64,000 nucleotides of DNA, taken from positions 248,001-312,000 of the forward strand of contig NZ_BAABFA010000010.1 of NCBI RefSeq assembly GCF_039540515.1, read 5' to 3'. Under the pieces are notes generated by a model. It was not told where the DNA came from. It searched no databases and saw only the letters and a list, made by a program, of their open reading frames with translations. Made by a program: the position numbers and the translations under genes. Positions 42,471 through 50,690 of the stretch are shown in pieces; positions within the stretch are counted from its first letter, which is position 1; the number at the start of each line of letters is the position of its first letter. Source of the DNA: Nemorincola caseinilytica (GTDB lineage: Bacteria > Bacteroidota > Bacteroidia > Chitinophagales > Chitinophagaceae).

Positions 42471-43985
42471 ATGGACCGTAAGATCACATCGGCGCTTATT
42501 TCTGTTTTTTACAAAGATGGCCTTGAGCCCATAGTGCGCAAGCTGTACCAGCTAGGGGTAGCGCTTTACTCTACAGGCGGCACGCAGACCTTCATAGAAG
42601 GACTTGGCATACCCTGTACTCCCGTAGAGCAGGTAACAGGTTATCCGTCCATCCTGGGTGGCCGTGTAAAGACCCTTCACCCCGGCGTATTTGGCGGCAT
42701 ACTGGCCCGCCGCGACCTGCCCGAGGATATGGCACAGGCATCGCAGTACAATATACCCATGCTAGACCTGGTGATAGTGGACCTCTACCCCTTTGAGGAG
42801 ACCGTAAAACAGACCAGCGAAGAAAAGGCCATAATAGAGAAGATAGATATAGGCGGCGTATCGCTGATACGCGCCGCAGGCAAGAACCATAAGGATGTAT
42901 ATATAGTGGCATCGCGTCACCAGTATGCCGAGTTGCTGCAGACCCTGGAGGCAGGCAATGGTACCACTACATATGAGCAACGCCGTAGCGCCGCCGCCGC
43001 CGCCTTTGCCGAATGTGCGCATTACGATGTGGCCATAGCAGGCTACTTCAATAAAGAAGATGGCGCAGCATACTCTCAACTATCTTATGGCAGCAAGCAG
43101 GTACTGCGCTATGGCGAGAACCCGCACCAGCAGGCAGCTTTCTATGGCGAGCTGGATGCACTTTTCTCGAAGCTCAACGGCAAAGAATTGTCTTACAACA
43201 ACCTGGTAGATGTAGATGCTGCCTGCCAGGTGGTGTCGGAGTTCACAAGGTCTGTGTTCGCCATCATAAAGCATACCAATGTGTGCGGTATAGCCGAGCG
43301 CGATACCGTATCTGCCGCGTGGGATGCGGCCCTTGCCGGCGACCCCGAGAGCGCTTTTGGTGGTGTGCTTGCCACCAATACCGCCATAGATGCAGCCACA
43401 GCTACCAAAATAAATGAACTCTTCTTCGAGATACTGATAGCGCCCTCCTTCGATGAGGATGCGCTGGCCATACTAAAGGGCAAGAAGAACCGTATACTAC
43501 TGCAGCAGAAGGCAGCATTTTACCCTCTAAAGGAGTACAAACGTGTACTGAACGGGATACTGGTACAGAGCGCCGACGACAAGAATTTCACCGAATGGGC
43601 CGAGGCCGGTGGCCGTATGTGTACCGATACCGAAAAGGCCGACCTGCTTTTTGCCAATATTGTATGCAAACACCTGAAGTCGAACGCGATAGCTATAGTA
43701 AAAGACAGGCAACTGATAGGTAAGGGTTGCGGCCAGACCAGCCGTATAGATGCACTGCGCCACGCGGTGGACAAGGCAAAACAGAGTGGCTTCGCCACGG
43801 CGGGTGCGGTAATGGCATCCGATGCCTTCTTCCCCTTCGACGACTGTGTGCGCATGGCGCACGAGGCGGGTGTCACTGCGGTGATACAACCCGGCGGCTC
43901 GGTTCGCGATGCCGATAGCATTGCTTACTGCCGTGCCAACGATATGGCCATGGTAATGACACAGCTTCGCCACTTCAAACATTGA
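42471..43985 (+). CDS. purH: Bifunctional AICAR transformylase / IMP cyclohydrolase
   Basis: The last two steps of purine synthesis, AICAR to FAICAR to IMP, in one 504-aa cytoplasmic enzyme. The N-terminal MGS-like cyclohydrolase domain has ALISVFYKDGLEPIVRKLYQLGVALYSTGGT and GGRVKTLHPGVFGGILARRD. The C-terminal transformylase domain has LRYGENPHQQAAFYG, SYNNLVDVDAACQVVSEF, the KHTNVCGIA catalytic lysine-histidine region and SDAFFPFDDCVRMAHEAGVTAVIQPGGSVRD. With hpt earlier in the window it covers de novo and salvage supply of IMP. Confidence 0.96.
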   Translation: MDRKITSALISVFYKDGLEPIVRKLYQLGVALYSTGGTQTFIEGLGIPCTPVEQVTGYPSILGGRVKTLHPGVFGGILARRDLPEDMAQASQYNIPMLDLVIVDLYPFEETVKQTSEEKAIIEKIDIGGVSLIRAAGKNHKDVYIVASRHQYAELLQTLEAGNGTTTYEQRRSAAAAAFAECAHYDVAIAGYFNKEDGAAYSQLSYGSKQVLRYGENPHQQAAFYGELDALFSKLNGKELSYNNLVDVDAACQVVSEFTRSVFAIIKHTNVCGIAERDTVSAAWDAALAGDPESAFGGVLATNTAIDAATATKINELFFEILIAPSFDEDALAILKGKKNRILLQQKAAFYPLKEYKRVLNGILVQSADDKNFTEWAEAGGRMCTDTEKADLLFANIVCKHLKSNAIAIVKDRQLIGKGCGQTSRIDALRHAVDKAKQSGFATAGAVMASDAFFPFDDCVRMAHEAGVTAVIQPGGSVRDADSIAYCRANDMAMVMTQLRHFKH

Positions 43986-43988
43986 TAT

Positions 43989-44033
43989 CAGGGGTAGCAG
44001 GTATGGAAAATAGACCGGCCTGCTACCTGTTTC
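43989..44033 (+). terminator. Terminator after purH
   Basis: GGTAGCAGG (43993-44001) pairs with CCTGCTACC (44019-44027) around a 17-base loop and can be extended by CAG/CTG; a short T-run follows. Confidence 0.6.
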
Positions 44034-44046
44034 CATAATATAGATC

Positions 44047-44054
44047 TACTTTTG
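44047..44054 (+). promoter_or_regulatory. -7 promoter element (TACTTTTG)
   Basis: Exact TAnnTTTG between the purH terminator and the transketolase subunit gene, with a 50-base leader. Confidence 0.5.
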
Positions 44055-44104
44055 CACTCAAATAAAAAGAGTCTCCACACTGCGGAGCGTTCTATAGATA
44101 ATAT

Positions 44105-45067
44105 ATGTTGCAGGATATACAGATACTGAATGAAAAAGAGACCCGTGCGGGTTTTGGAGAAGGCATACTGGAAGCTGGCCGTAAGAACCCCAATGTGGTG
44201 GCCCTCACTGCCGACCTTGCCGGTTCACTGAAGCTCAATGCCTTCATAAAGGAATTCCCGGAGCGCTTCATACAGTGTGGCATTGCCGAGGCCAATATGA
44301 TAGGTGTGGCCGCCGGCCTTACCATAGGCGGTAAGGTGCCTTTCACCACTACTTTTGCCAACTTCTCTACATCGCGCGTATACGACCAGATACGCCAGTC
44401 GGTGGCATACAGCGGCAAGAATGTGAAGATATGCGCATCGCACGCGGGCCTTACACTGGGCGAAGATGGCGCCACCCACCAGGTACTGGAAGATATAGGC
44501 ATGATGAAGATGCTGCCCGGTATGGCAGTGGTAGTACCCTGCGACTTCAACCAGACCAAGGCCGCTACCATGGCCATAGCCGAATATGAGGGTCCGGTAT
44601 ACCTGCGTTTCGGCAGGCCAAAATGGCCCAACTTCACCCCCGAGGACCAGAAGTTCGAGCTGGGTAAGGCACAGGTACTGGCAGAGGGTACAGATGTATC
44701 TATCATAGCCTGTGGCCACCTGGTGTGGCTGGCTGTAGAGGCTGCAAAAGCACTGGCCGCCAAAGGCATAAGCGTAGACCTCATAAACATGCACACCATA
44801 AAGCCGCTGGATGAGAAGGCGGTGATAGCGTCGCTGAAAAAGACAGGCTGCGTAGTAACTGCCGAAGAGCACCAGGTAAATGGTGGCCTTGGCGATAGCA
44901 TAGCCAATGTGGCCGGCCGCGAATGCCCCGTGCCGCACGAGTATGTGGCCGTAATGGACACCTTTGGCGAGAGCGGTACACCCAAGCAATTGCTGGATAA
45001 ATATGGCCTCACATCGGCCAGCATCATAGCTGCTGCCGAAAGGGCAATGGCAAGAAAAGGCAAATAA
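44105..45067 (+). CDS. Transketolase, C-terminal subunit
   Basis: A 320-aa protein equal to the pyrimidine-binding and C-terminal domains of transketolase. Seen: TRAGFGEGILEAGRKNPNVVALTADLAGS, RFIQCGIAEANMIGVAAGLTIGGKVPFTTTFANF (with the cofactor-activating glutamate), HAGLTLGEDGATHQVLEDI, and the C-terminal GCVVTAEEHQVNGGLGDSIAN. It needs a separate N-terminal thiamine-diphosphate subunit, as in other split transketolases. That partner is not adjacent, so the pair must lie apart in this genome. It is bounded by its own promoter and terminator. Confidence 0.92.
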   Translation: MLQDIQILNEKETRAGFGEGILEAGRKNPNVVALTADLAGSLKLNAFIKEFPERFIQCGIAEANMIGVAAGLTIGGKVPFTTTFANFSTSRVYDQIRQSVAYSGKNVKICASHAGLTLGEDGATHQVLEDIGMMKMLPGMAVVVPCDFNQTKAATMAIAEYEGPVYLRFGRPKWPNFTPEDQKFELGKAQVLAEGTDVSIIACGHLVWLAVEAAKALAAKGISVDLINMHTIKPLDEKAVIASLKKTGCVVTAEEHQVNGGLGDSIANVAGRECPVPHEYVAVMDTFGESGTPKQLLDKYGLTSASIIAAAERAMARKGK

Positions 45068-45078
45068 GAATTACTGAT

Positions 45079-45124
45079 AACTAAGAAGGGTCTTTTACCG
45101 ATCGGTAAAAGACCCTTCTTAGTT
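45079..45124. terminator. 46-bp perfect palindromic bidirectional terminator
   Basis: Two exact 23-base arms (AACTAAGAAGGGTCTTTTACCGA and its reverse complement, split as AACTAAGAAGGG / TCTTTTACCGA) meet with no loop. It lies between the transketolase gene and a convergent gene. Confidence 0.85.
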
Positions 45125-45153
45125 AGTGGGCTATTTGCTATTATGATATTTAC

Positions 45154-46196
45154 TCATTCCACAGCATCGTTCAGCTTTCTCAAGTCTTTGCTTTTTAGGT
45201 TATAAGACACAGCGGTGTATCGTGCATATACTATCCCTTTGCCGGAATGGTACACATTTACAAATTTGTCGGCAGAGCTTCTACTGTATTGCAGATAATA
45301 AAATGGAGCAGTACTACTCAAGATCTTGGTGTTCAGTTCCTCAGCACTTATCATTTTTATCGGGTGGGTATACTCTCCCAGCAATTCTGCATCGTCATCG
45401 CTTTCTTTCTCTTCTGATCCTATAAATGCATCAAGGCGTTTTGTAACATGGTTTGGTACAAAAAGTGTGTCGTTCTTTACGCCAGCCAACATGGCCTGAT
45501 CTTCATCCGATGTGAAGCGCCCACGCGTCTCTCCTTCTCCAGCAATGGTATTATCGTCATCAGATAATTTTTTAAATACCCTGCGCCCCAGTTGGCAAAT
45601 GAGGCTTCATTGTATATATATGTGTTCATCTTTTCTTCGAAATCTCGAGCGGCAGAGAAACCATACCCGTAGTTTTGTTTTGCAGCCCAAATGGCTCCTG
45701 CATCTTGCGACATAATGATATGCGAATACACTACATCTGGCACCACCTTATCCTTTTTATTGATCTTGGGGATCCATAGGTCGTATGATATGTGTGTTGA
45801 GAATAGTTTCCAGGGACCCATATTGCTGTTATGTGAACCCATATTGTTATTATGTGAACCCATACTGCTTTTCTGAACCTCCCTGTATATCATGCCGAAC
45901 GAAAAGAACGAACAGTCGCCCTTCTTTGCATATTCGTACATCTCATTCTCGCCTATTATCTTGTATTTGGTCAGTTTCCACATTTCTCCCAGTACCTTTT
46001 CGAAATCGGCTATGTGTTCCTGGTCTTTTTTCTGCAGTACGAAATAAGTAGTTGTTTTCTTCAGACGGTCTATATCTCCGTCATCGAATCTGCCTGCAGA
46101 ATTAGCCTGTGCTGAACGGCTGGTGCCTACATTGATCTGTGCCTGGCCGGCGAAACTAAGCGCGCAAAGGCCTGCGGTAAGAAGTATATTTTTCAT
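45154..46196 (-). pseudogene. Secreted protein of unknown family, split by a frameshift at an A6 run
   Basis: Upstream part: ATG 46196, signal peptide (KNILLTAGLCALSFAGQAQ), then FDDGDIDRLKKTTTYFVLQKKDQEHIADFEKVLGEMWKLTKYKI and later FEEKMNTYIYNEASFANWGAGYLKNYL, after which the frame turns into an unlikely Arg/Leu-rich tail and stops at 45477. Downstream part: a second frame that joins as KKLSDDDNTIAGEGETRGRFTSDEDQAMLAGVKND and runs to 45154. One extra A in the run of six at 45568-45573 (T6 on the plus strand) restores a single 350-aa frame. This could be a real mutation, a read error or transcriptional slippage. Confidence 0.7.
45817..45873 (-). repeat. In-frame 21-bp repeats encoding SHNNNMG
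   Basis: About 2.7 copies of a 21-base unit (ACCCATATTGCTGTTATGTGA on the plus strand) encode MGSHNNN-MGSHNSN-MG inside the secreted protein. The unit is a multiple of three, so copy changes would not break the frame. Confidence 0.75.
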
Positions 46197-46263
46197 TGCA
46201 GTACAAGATACATACACATTTTATTGTACGCAAATAGATGTATTTAAGAATGTGTTATGCCGA

Positions 46264-46791
46264 TCATATCAGCGTGAATGAACCCAGAAATTTTTCTATG
46301 GCCACATTATTATCGTGTTCTTTTTCGCAGCTTACCTGTATGGTATAGAAGCGGCTGCCCACCAGGTAGAACTGCATATACACCATACCCTTGCCGTCCA
46401 TAAAGCTCATCTTCATCCTGCGGCCGGGATAGTCTTTATAGTTGATCTTTATATCGGACAGCTTGGTGCCTTTTTCTTTTTTCAAGGCATCTTTTATGGC
46501 CTTATCGAAGAAGGCATTGATGATGGCATCCTTATAGTCTGAATGGATAACAGTATCGGGATGGTCGGCGTACGATATGCTGTATGTGATATTATCATCC
46601 TTGAACTTGCCTACATCGTATTTGAAGGTGTATGACCGTACATCGCCCTCGTCCTCGGTAAGCACTGGTTGCCTTGGGAACATCATCCTGAACTTTCCTT
46701 CGGGGCTCTGTATGGTCACCCATTCGGGCGGCATAAAGCCGAACAGGGATATGGCAACAAGCAGCAGCGCAAAAAGTCTCATCTTTTTCAT
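46264..46791 (-). CDS. Exported protein, unknown
   Basis: A 175-aa protein with a signal peptide (KKMRLFALLLVAISLFGF) and a mature domain beginning EWVTIQSPEGKFRMMFPRQPVLTEDEGDVRSYTFKYDVG, then YPGRRMKMSFMDGKGMVYMQFYLVGSRFYTIQVSCEKEHDNN-AIEKFLGSFTLI. The 'SPEGxFxVxFPxxP' opening and the 'GSFxLI' ending are common in small Bacteroidota envelope proteins. Function unknown. The frame is open to 46875, but the signal peptide fixes the start. Confidence 0.65.
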   Translation of the reverse strand: MKKMRLFALLLVAISLFGFMPPEWVTIQSPEGKFRMMFPRQPVLTEDEGDVRSYTFKYDVGKFKDDNITYSISYADHPDTVIHSDYKDAIINAFFDKAIKDALKKEKGTKLSDIKINYKDYPGRRMKMSFMDGKGMVYMQFYLVGSRFYTIQVSCEKEHDNNVAIEKFLGSFTLI

Positions 46792-46875
46792 TGTGGATGT
46801 GATAATGAGGTTTAAAATTAACGAACTATTTCTAACGGCGTATTTATACCACAGGAACTGGATATGGTTTAACAC

Positions 46876-46904
46876 TTTGCAGCCGTCATAAAGTTGTACT
46901 TTTG
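46876..46904 (+). promoter_or_regulatory. ssrA promoter
   Basis: TTTG (46876-46879), 17 bases, TACTTTTG (46897-46904). The mature tmRNA begins 35 bases later. ACCGC-TTTA-GCGGT in that leader forms a small hairpin that may guide 5' processing. Confidence 0.65.
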
Positions 46905-46938
46905 CTGCACCGCTTTAGCGGTCACATTCATCATTGCC

Positions 46939-47301
46939 GGGGCCGACCGGTTTTGACAGCATATTGCAGGGTGTGTAAGCATGTCGTGCGTTGGATAATT
47001 AGCACGTTAATCTGAATACCCGAACTATAACTGGCGAATACTCTTACGCCATGGCTGCCTAATTGATTTAGGTACCCATTATAGCCGCCGGGAAGGCTGC
47101 CTGTTGCCGTCCCCGCCGCCAAATCGACAAATAACAGGATAGGCCTGTGCCCACTGCGTGTACAGGAGCAGAACCATAGCAGATAAGGAGATGGTAGGTT
47201 CGTCCTGCCCCGGCCACCTCCCGACAATGAATACAGGAATACACATGTAGAAAGCATATCGGGCACATGTTTGGACGCGGGTTCGACTCCCGCCGGCTCC
47301 A
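46939..47301 (+). ncRNA. ssrA: tmRNA
   Basis: Rescues stalled ribosomes by acting as tRNA-Ala and then as mRNA. The 5' end GGGGCCGACCGGTTTTGACAGC and the 3' end GGTTCGACTCCCGCCGGCTCCA form the acceptor stem (GGGGCCG with CGGCTCC) and T-arm, with CCA encoded at 47299-47301. The tag frame at 47033-47062 reads GGC GAA TAC TCT TAC GCC ATG GCT GCC TAA, so the appended tag is A-GEYSYAMAA. About 363 nt long. A consensus promoter lies before it and a hairpin terminator after it. Confidence 0.96.
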
Positions 47302-47307
47302 CAAAAA

Positions 47308-47354
47308 CGAGAAGGGTGCGCAGAGCGACAGCGATGCCACCCTTCTCGTTTTTT
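47308..47354 (+). terminator. Terminator of ssrA
   Basis: CGAGAAGGGTG (47308-47318) pairs perfectly with CACCCTTCTCG (47338-47348), followed by TTTTTT. Confidence 0.88.
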
Positions 47355-47514
47355 CCCCTCCGCTCTCGCTCTGTTTCTCGCTCTAAAAAGACGCTTCCAT
47401 TTCTTCAGACCGCGCCAGATCCTCAATATAAAAGCTCGACATACTCCAGGTCTCATTTAGTACAGTATCAAAAGAACTTATCCACGATCCGCTATCAAAA
47501 AAATACATTCTTCT

Positions 47515-47522
47515 TACCTTTG
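47515..47522 (+). promoter_or_regulatory. -7 promoter element (TACCTTTG)
   Basis: Exact TAnnTTTG, 12 bases before the ATG at 47535. Confidence 0.5.
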
Positions 47523-47534
47523 TGACGGAACATA

Positions 47535-47921
47535 ATGGCCATAGGCGCAAGAACCCTCAACAAAATAATAGAAACGGCCCCAGAGGCCCCGCACAAGCCC
47601 GCTACACAGGGGCATTTCGGTCGAAACAACGACTGCATCCGATCCCGAAACATCTACATCGCTTACAGGTACTACTACTATAGTGTACTGTGCAAGCACA
47701 CCTACGACACCACGCTGGAACTGCTTTGCGAAGAGCTCTTCATTATGCCACGCACTATGGTGAACATACTCAAAGATGCCACAGAGTACATCATGGACCT
47801 GCGTAAGCAGAAAGCCGCGCTCAAGCACATGCGCGAGGCATATCCGCGCCGCGAGTGGGCTAAGCCAGATCCTGCTCCGGCCGTATCGCTTACGCGTCCG
47901 GCCCGTTACATCCTGCCGTGA
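47535..47921 (+). CDS. Small helical protein with Bacteroidota 'RNxxIxxRYYYY' pattern, unknown
   Basis: A 128-aa protein. The core RNDCIRSRNIYIAYRYYYYSVLCKHTYDTTLELLCEELFIMPRTMVNILKDATEYIMDLRKQKAALKHMREAYPRREW resembles short proteins common in Bacteroidota accessory DNA. In these a run of Arg/Tyr is followed by a helix-turn-helix-like segment (LELLCEELFIMPRTMVNIL). DNA binding is plausible, but no function is known. It sits directly downstream of tmRNA, a frequent integration spot, with its own -7 box and a strong hairpin after it. Confidence 0.55.
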   Translation: MAIGARTLNKIIETAPEAPHKPATQGHFGRNNDCIRSRNIYIAYRYYYYSVLCKHTYDTTLELLCEELFIMPRTMVNILKDATEYIMDLRKQKAALKHMREAYPRREWAKPDPAPAVSLTRPARYILP

Positions 47922-47941
47922 TGCAGGAGTACAAAAAGAAA

Positions 47942-47981
47942 CTGTCTACTGTGTGCTTACCGGCAAGCACACAGTAGACAG
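47942..47981. terminator. Bidirectional terminator
   Basis: CTGTCTACTGTGTGCTT (47942-47958) pairs perfectly over 17 bp with AAGCACACAGTAGACAG (47965-47981) around ACCGGC. The A-run before it gives a U-run for the convergent T9SS gene. Confidence 0.82.
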
Positions 47982-48014
47982 CCTATATCTCATTTGCCCG
48001 CTCTTATAGCTGGG

Positions 48015-49841
48015 CTATTCTATCACTATCTTTTTTACAGAGCGTTCGCCGCGTTCATTGCTTACTGTCAGCAGGTACATGCCTGCCGGTACTTGCGGTA
48101 GCGCCACCTGCTGTGCGTTGCTCACGTTGCCCATTGCCACACCTCTGCCCGTCATATCGTTCAGCATATAGCGCTCTGCTTTGAAGTTGCCATTCAGCAA
48201 TAGCTGTGCCCCGCGTTTTACAGGTTGCGGGTAAACGGACATTCCTTGCGCTGCATCTGGTATGGCCGGTGCCGATACTCCCGGCGACACACGTCTTGCT
48301 ATACCGTTAGTTGCCACGTTAGGGCTCCAGCCTCCGCCATTTCCCGTCTTGAATGCACCGCCTACTATAAGTTGCCCTTTGTATACTATCATCTTGTTCA
48401 CTGTACTGTCTACTACTACCCACTTATCGTGGTCCTCCAGTGTATAGCAATTCCGGGCCCATGTACCTATCATTGGCAATACCTGGAACTGTCCTCCCAT
48501 GTTCAGGTTGTCCGTCTCGCCACATAGCGTAAGAATGTCCTGGGCACCACCATAAGGTTGGAACATGCTCATGGTATTCGTGTATGCAAAACCCTGCACC
48601 CAGCTATCACCCTTCATTTTCATCAGCAGGCTTGTGGTATCTGTAGCATGTGTGCGCTTGCATGCGGCATACAGCGTGTCGCCATATACCTCCAGGTCGG
48701 CCACCTCGTTGTTCAGGCCCTTGCTGTAGGGCACAAAGGATGTGGATGGGCTCCATTTTATCACGTTCACAGGAGTGCCCATATAGCTGAATGCGCCACC
48801 CAGTACCAACGAAGAGCCCACCACCTCCATGGTATTGATGCGCCCCATAGGCCCGTTAATAGAGCTCCATGCCGTACCATCCCACCTGGCAAAGTACTGC
48901 ATGGCGAAAAGGCCTGTACAGTCGTCCAGCGTACCGCAGGCATATAATGTACCCTCAAATACCACCAGGTCGCGCACCTCTCCGTTCAGGCATCCTGCCG
49001 GCTGCCACGCGCTGCCGTCCCACCATGCTACGCTATGCATGCCGTCCGGCATAGAAAAGTTGCCGGCGGCAAATATCTTGCCAGAGTATTTGGCAATAGC
49101 ATATACCGTGCCATTGAGCCCCGCAGCCATAGAGTGCCAGGTATATGTGCCGCCGGCGTCAGTTACATAGGCTATGCCGGTAGCGGCTATGCTGCCGTCT
49201 ACCTGCGAAAAGTCGCCACCCACATACAGCCTGCCCTCGGCCTCATCGGCATATAGCTCGTTCACTACACCGTTCACGCCCTCGCCTATCTTGCCGCAGC
49301 CGGCCGCAGGTGGGTAGCCGGGCTGTATCCAAGCCAGCTCGTCAGCGGTAAAACCCCTGTCGCCGGCCCATGCCGTCAGCTCAGGGTAGTTCATCTGGCG
49401 TACATAGGCCAGGTTGGTCTTTGCAGCTATCATGCGCGATACATGTTCATACCCCGATGCTTTTACTAGATAACCCACAGCGCAGAAGTTGTCATACCTG
49501 TCTATGAAGATGGGCGTGCGATAGCTATACAGGTCGTTAACAGGAAAATTGCCTGTCTGCCAGTACACATGCAGGTCGTCCAGGCTCTGCATGCGGTTGC
49601 GCTGCTGTGCAGGTGTCAGGTGCCGCATGTCGCGCCTGCGCAGTGTGGCCTCTACCAGCGCCAGGTGGGTGCGTATCCACTCCCGGTCGGTACGGGACAC
49701 ATAGGCAGGTAGGGCATCAGCATTCACATCTGGTTGTTCTTGCCAGCATTTGTTCACTTCTGCCAGTTTGTTGAAGGTCGCATTGTTGCTGTATGCCGAC
49801 AGGCACAGGAAGCACAGAAGAAGGGAGAATAGTGGTCTCAT
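48015..49841 (-). CDS. Secreted beta-propeller-like protein with T9SS sorting domain
   Basis: A 608-aa exported protein. A signal peptide (MRPLFSLLLCFLCLSAYS) is followed by an N-terminal helical region with several Arg (WIRTHLALVEATLRRRDMRHLTPAQQRNRMQSLDDLHVYWQTGNFPVND and FCAVGYLVKASG). A series of Kelch/propeller-like blades (about 185-510) carries repeated GGDF/AAGNF/VGGAF turns. The type A T9SS C-terminal domain (about 540-608) reads VYPQPVKRGAQLLLNGNF..., PAGMYLLTV..., SVKKIVIE. It should be surface-attached or released. Ligand unknown. Confidence 0.83.
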   Translation of the reverse strand: MRPLFSLLLCFLCLSAYSNNATFNKLAEVNKCWQEQPDVNADALPAYVSRTDREWIRTHLALVEATLRRRDMRHLTPAQQRNRMQSLDDLHVYWQTGNFPVNDLYSYRTPIFIDRYDNFCAVGYLVKASGYEHVSRMIAAKTNLAYVRQMNYPELTAWAGDRGFTADELAWIQPGYPPAAGCGKIGEGVNGVVNELYADEAEGRLYVGGDFSQVDGSIAATGIAYVTDAGGTYTWHSMAAGLNGTVYAIAKYSGKIFAAGNFSMPDGMHSVAWWDGSAWQPAGCLNGEVRDLVVFEGTLYACGTLDDCTGLFAMQYFARWDGTAWSSINGPMGRINTMEVVGSSLVLGGAFSYMGTPVNVIKWSPSTSFVPYSKGLNNEVADLEVYGDTLYAACKRTHATDTTSLLMKMKGDSWVQGFAYTNTMSMFQPYGGAQDILTLCGETDNLNMGGQFQVLPMIGTWARNCYTLEDHDKWVVVDSTVNKMIVYKGQLIVGGAFKTGNGGGWSPNVATNGIARRVSPGVSAPAIPDAAQGMSVYPQPVKRGAQLLLNGNFKAERYMLNDMTGRGVAMGNVSNAQQVALPQVPAGMYLLTVSNERGERSVKKIVIE

Positions 49842-50052
49842 AGGAAATTGAAGTTTGGTGATCAGGAATTTTGGTTCAGATATAGGACACCATATTTCGC
49901 TGCAACATTGCATGCCGGCTCAAAAAACATAGCAGGCGCAGAGAAATATTGCATCTATACAAATATAACAAAATATATCAGAATGATAAGCGAACCTACC
50001 AGACAAGTGGGTGAAGAAAATGATGTTATTTACAGGCAAATTCGGAGCAGTA

Positions 50053-50571
50053 ATGGAGACCATAGGCATAAGAAAGGCAGACATAGCAGATATAGACCGG
50101 TTACAGCACATCAGCAGGCTCACATTCTCCCAGGCGTTCGCTGCCGATAATGCCGAGGAGAACATGCAGGCCTATCTGCAAGAAGCATTTTCTACGGAAA
50201 AACTGGCCGCCGAGCTCCGGGATCCTTGTTCGGTATTCTATTTTGCCATACGGAATAACGATATCATCGGCTACCTGAAACTGAATTTCGGACCATCACA
50301 GACAGATATAAAGGATGATACGGCGCTAGAGATAGAGCGTATCTATGTTCTTGCCGAATTTCATGGAAAAAAGGTAGGACAATTGCTGTTTGAAAAGGCC
50401 CTCGAAGTAGCACTCCAAAGAGGCGCCCGGTACATATGGCTCGGCGTATGGGAGCACAACCACAAAGCCATCGCCTTTTACAGCAAGAACGGTTTCCTCC
50501 CGTTCGATGAACACATCTTCCTTCTCGGCACCGACCCTCAGACCGACATCATGATGCGACGTGACCTGTGA
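50053..50571 (+). CDS. GNAT family N-acetyltransferase
   Basis: A 172-aa acetyl-CoA-dependent acetyltransferase. GNAT motifs: IGIRKADIADIDRLQHISRLTF at the start, then the core strand EIERIYVLAEFHGKKVGQLLFEKALEVALQRGARYIWLGVWEHNHKAIAFYSKNGFLPF, with the pyrophosphate-binding Gly-Lys-Lys-Val-Gly loop and the C-terminal AIxFYxKNGF. The substrate (protein, amine or antibiotic) is unknown. The frame opens at 50011; 50053 fits the family start. Codon use is less ATA-rich than neighbours. Confidence 0.85.
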   Translation: METIGIRKADIADIDRLQHISRLTFSQAFAADNAEENMQAYLQEAFSTEKLAAELRDPCSVFYFAIRNNDIIGYLKLNFGPSQTDIKDDTALEIERIYVLAEFHGKKVGQLLFEKALEVALQRGARYIWLGVWEHNHKAIAFYSKNGFLPFDEHIFLLGTDPQTDIMMRRDL

Positions 50572-50690
50572 TATGTACCATCAGCTATTGGTATACGGCA
50601 GGAGGTACAACCACACGGATCGTTGTGTCCTTGATACCATGCCCTTTGAATTCCCTATGTGCTCTTATGGTGAGATAAGTGCCATCCATA

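Noticed and set aside
44105..45067. Transketolase thought to be truncated
   Set aside because: The start has its own promoter, and split transketolases with a separate C-terminal subunit are known in many bacteria, so it is a complete subunit.
45817..45873. 21-bp repeats as a phase-variation switch
   Set aside because: The unit is a multiple of three, so copy change alters only the length of an Asn/His loop; the A6 run is the better candidate for switching.
46939..47301. tmRNA 3' end as the attachment site of the prophage
   Set aside because: No second copy of the GGTTCGACTCCCGCCGG end was noticed near 17.8 or 38.6 kb, and the late module is about 8 kb away.
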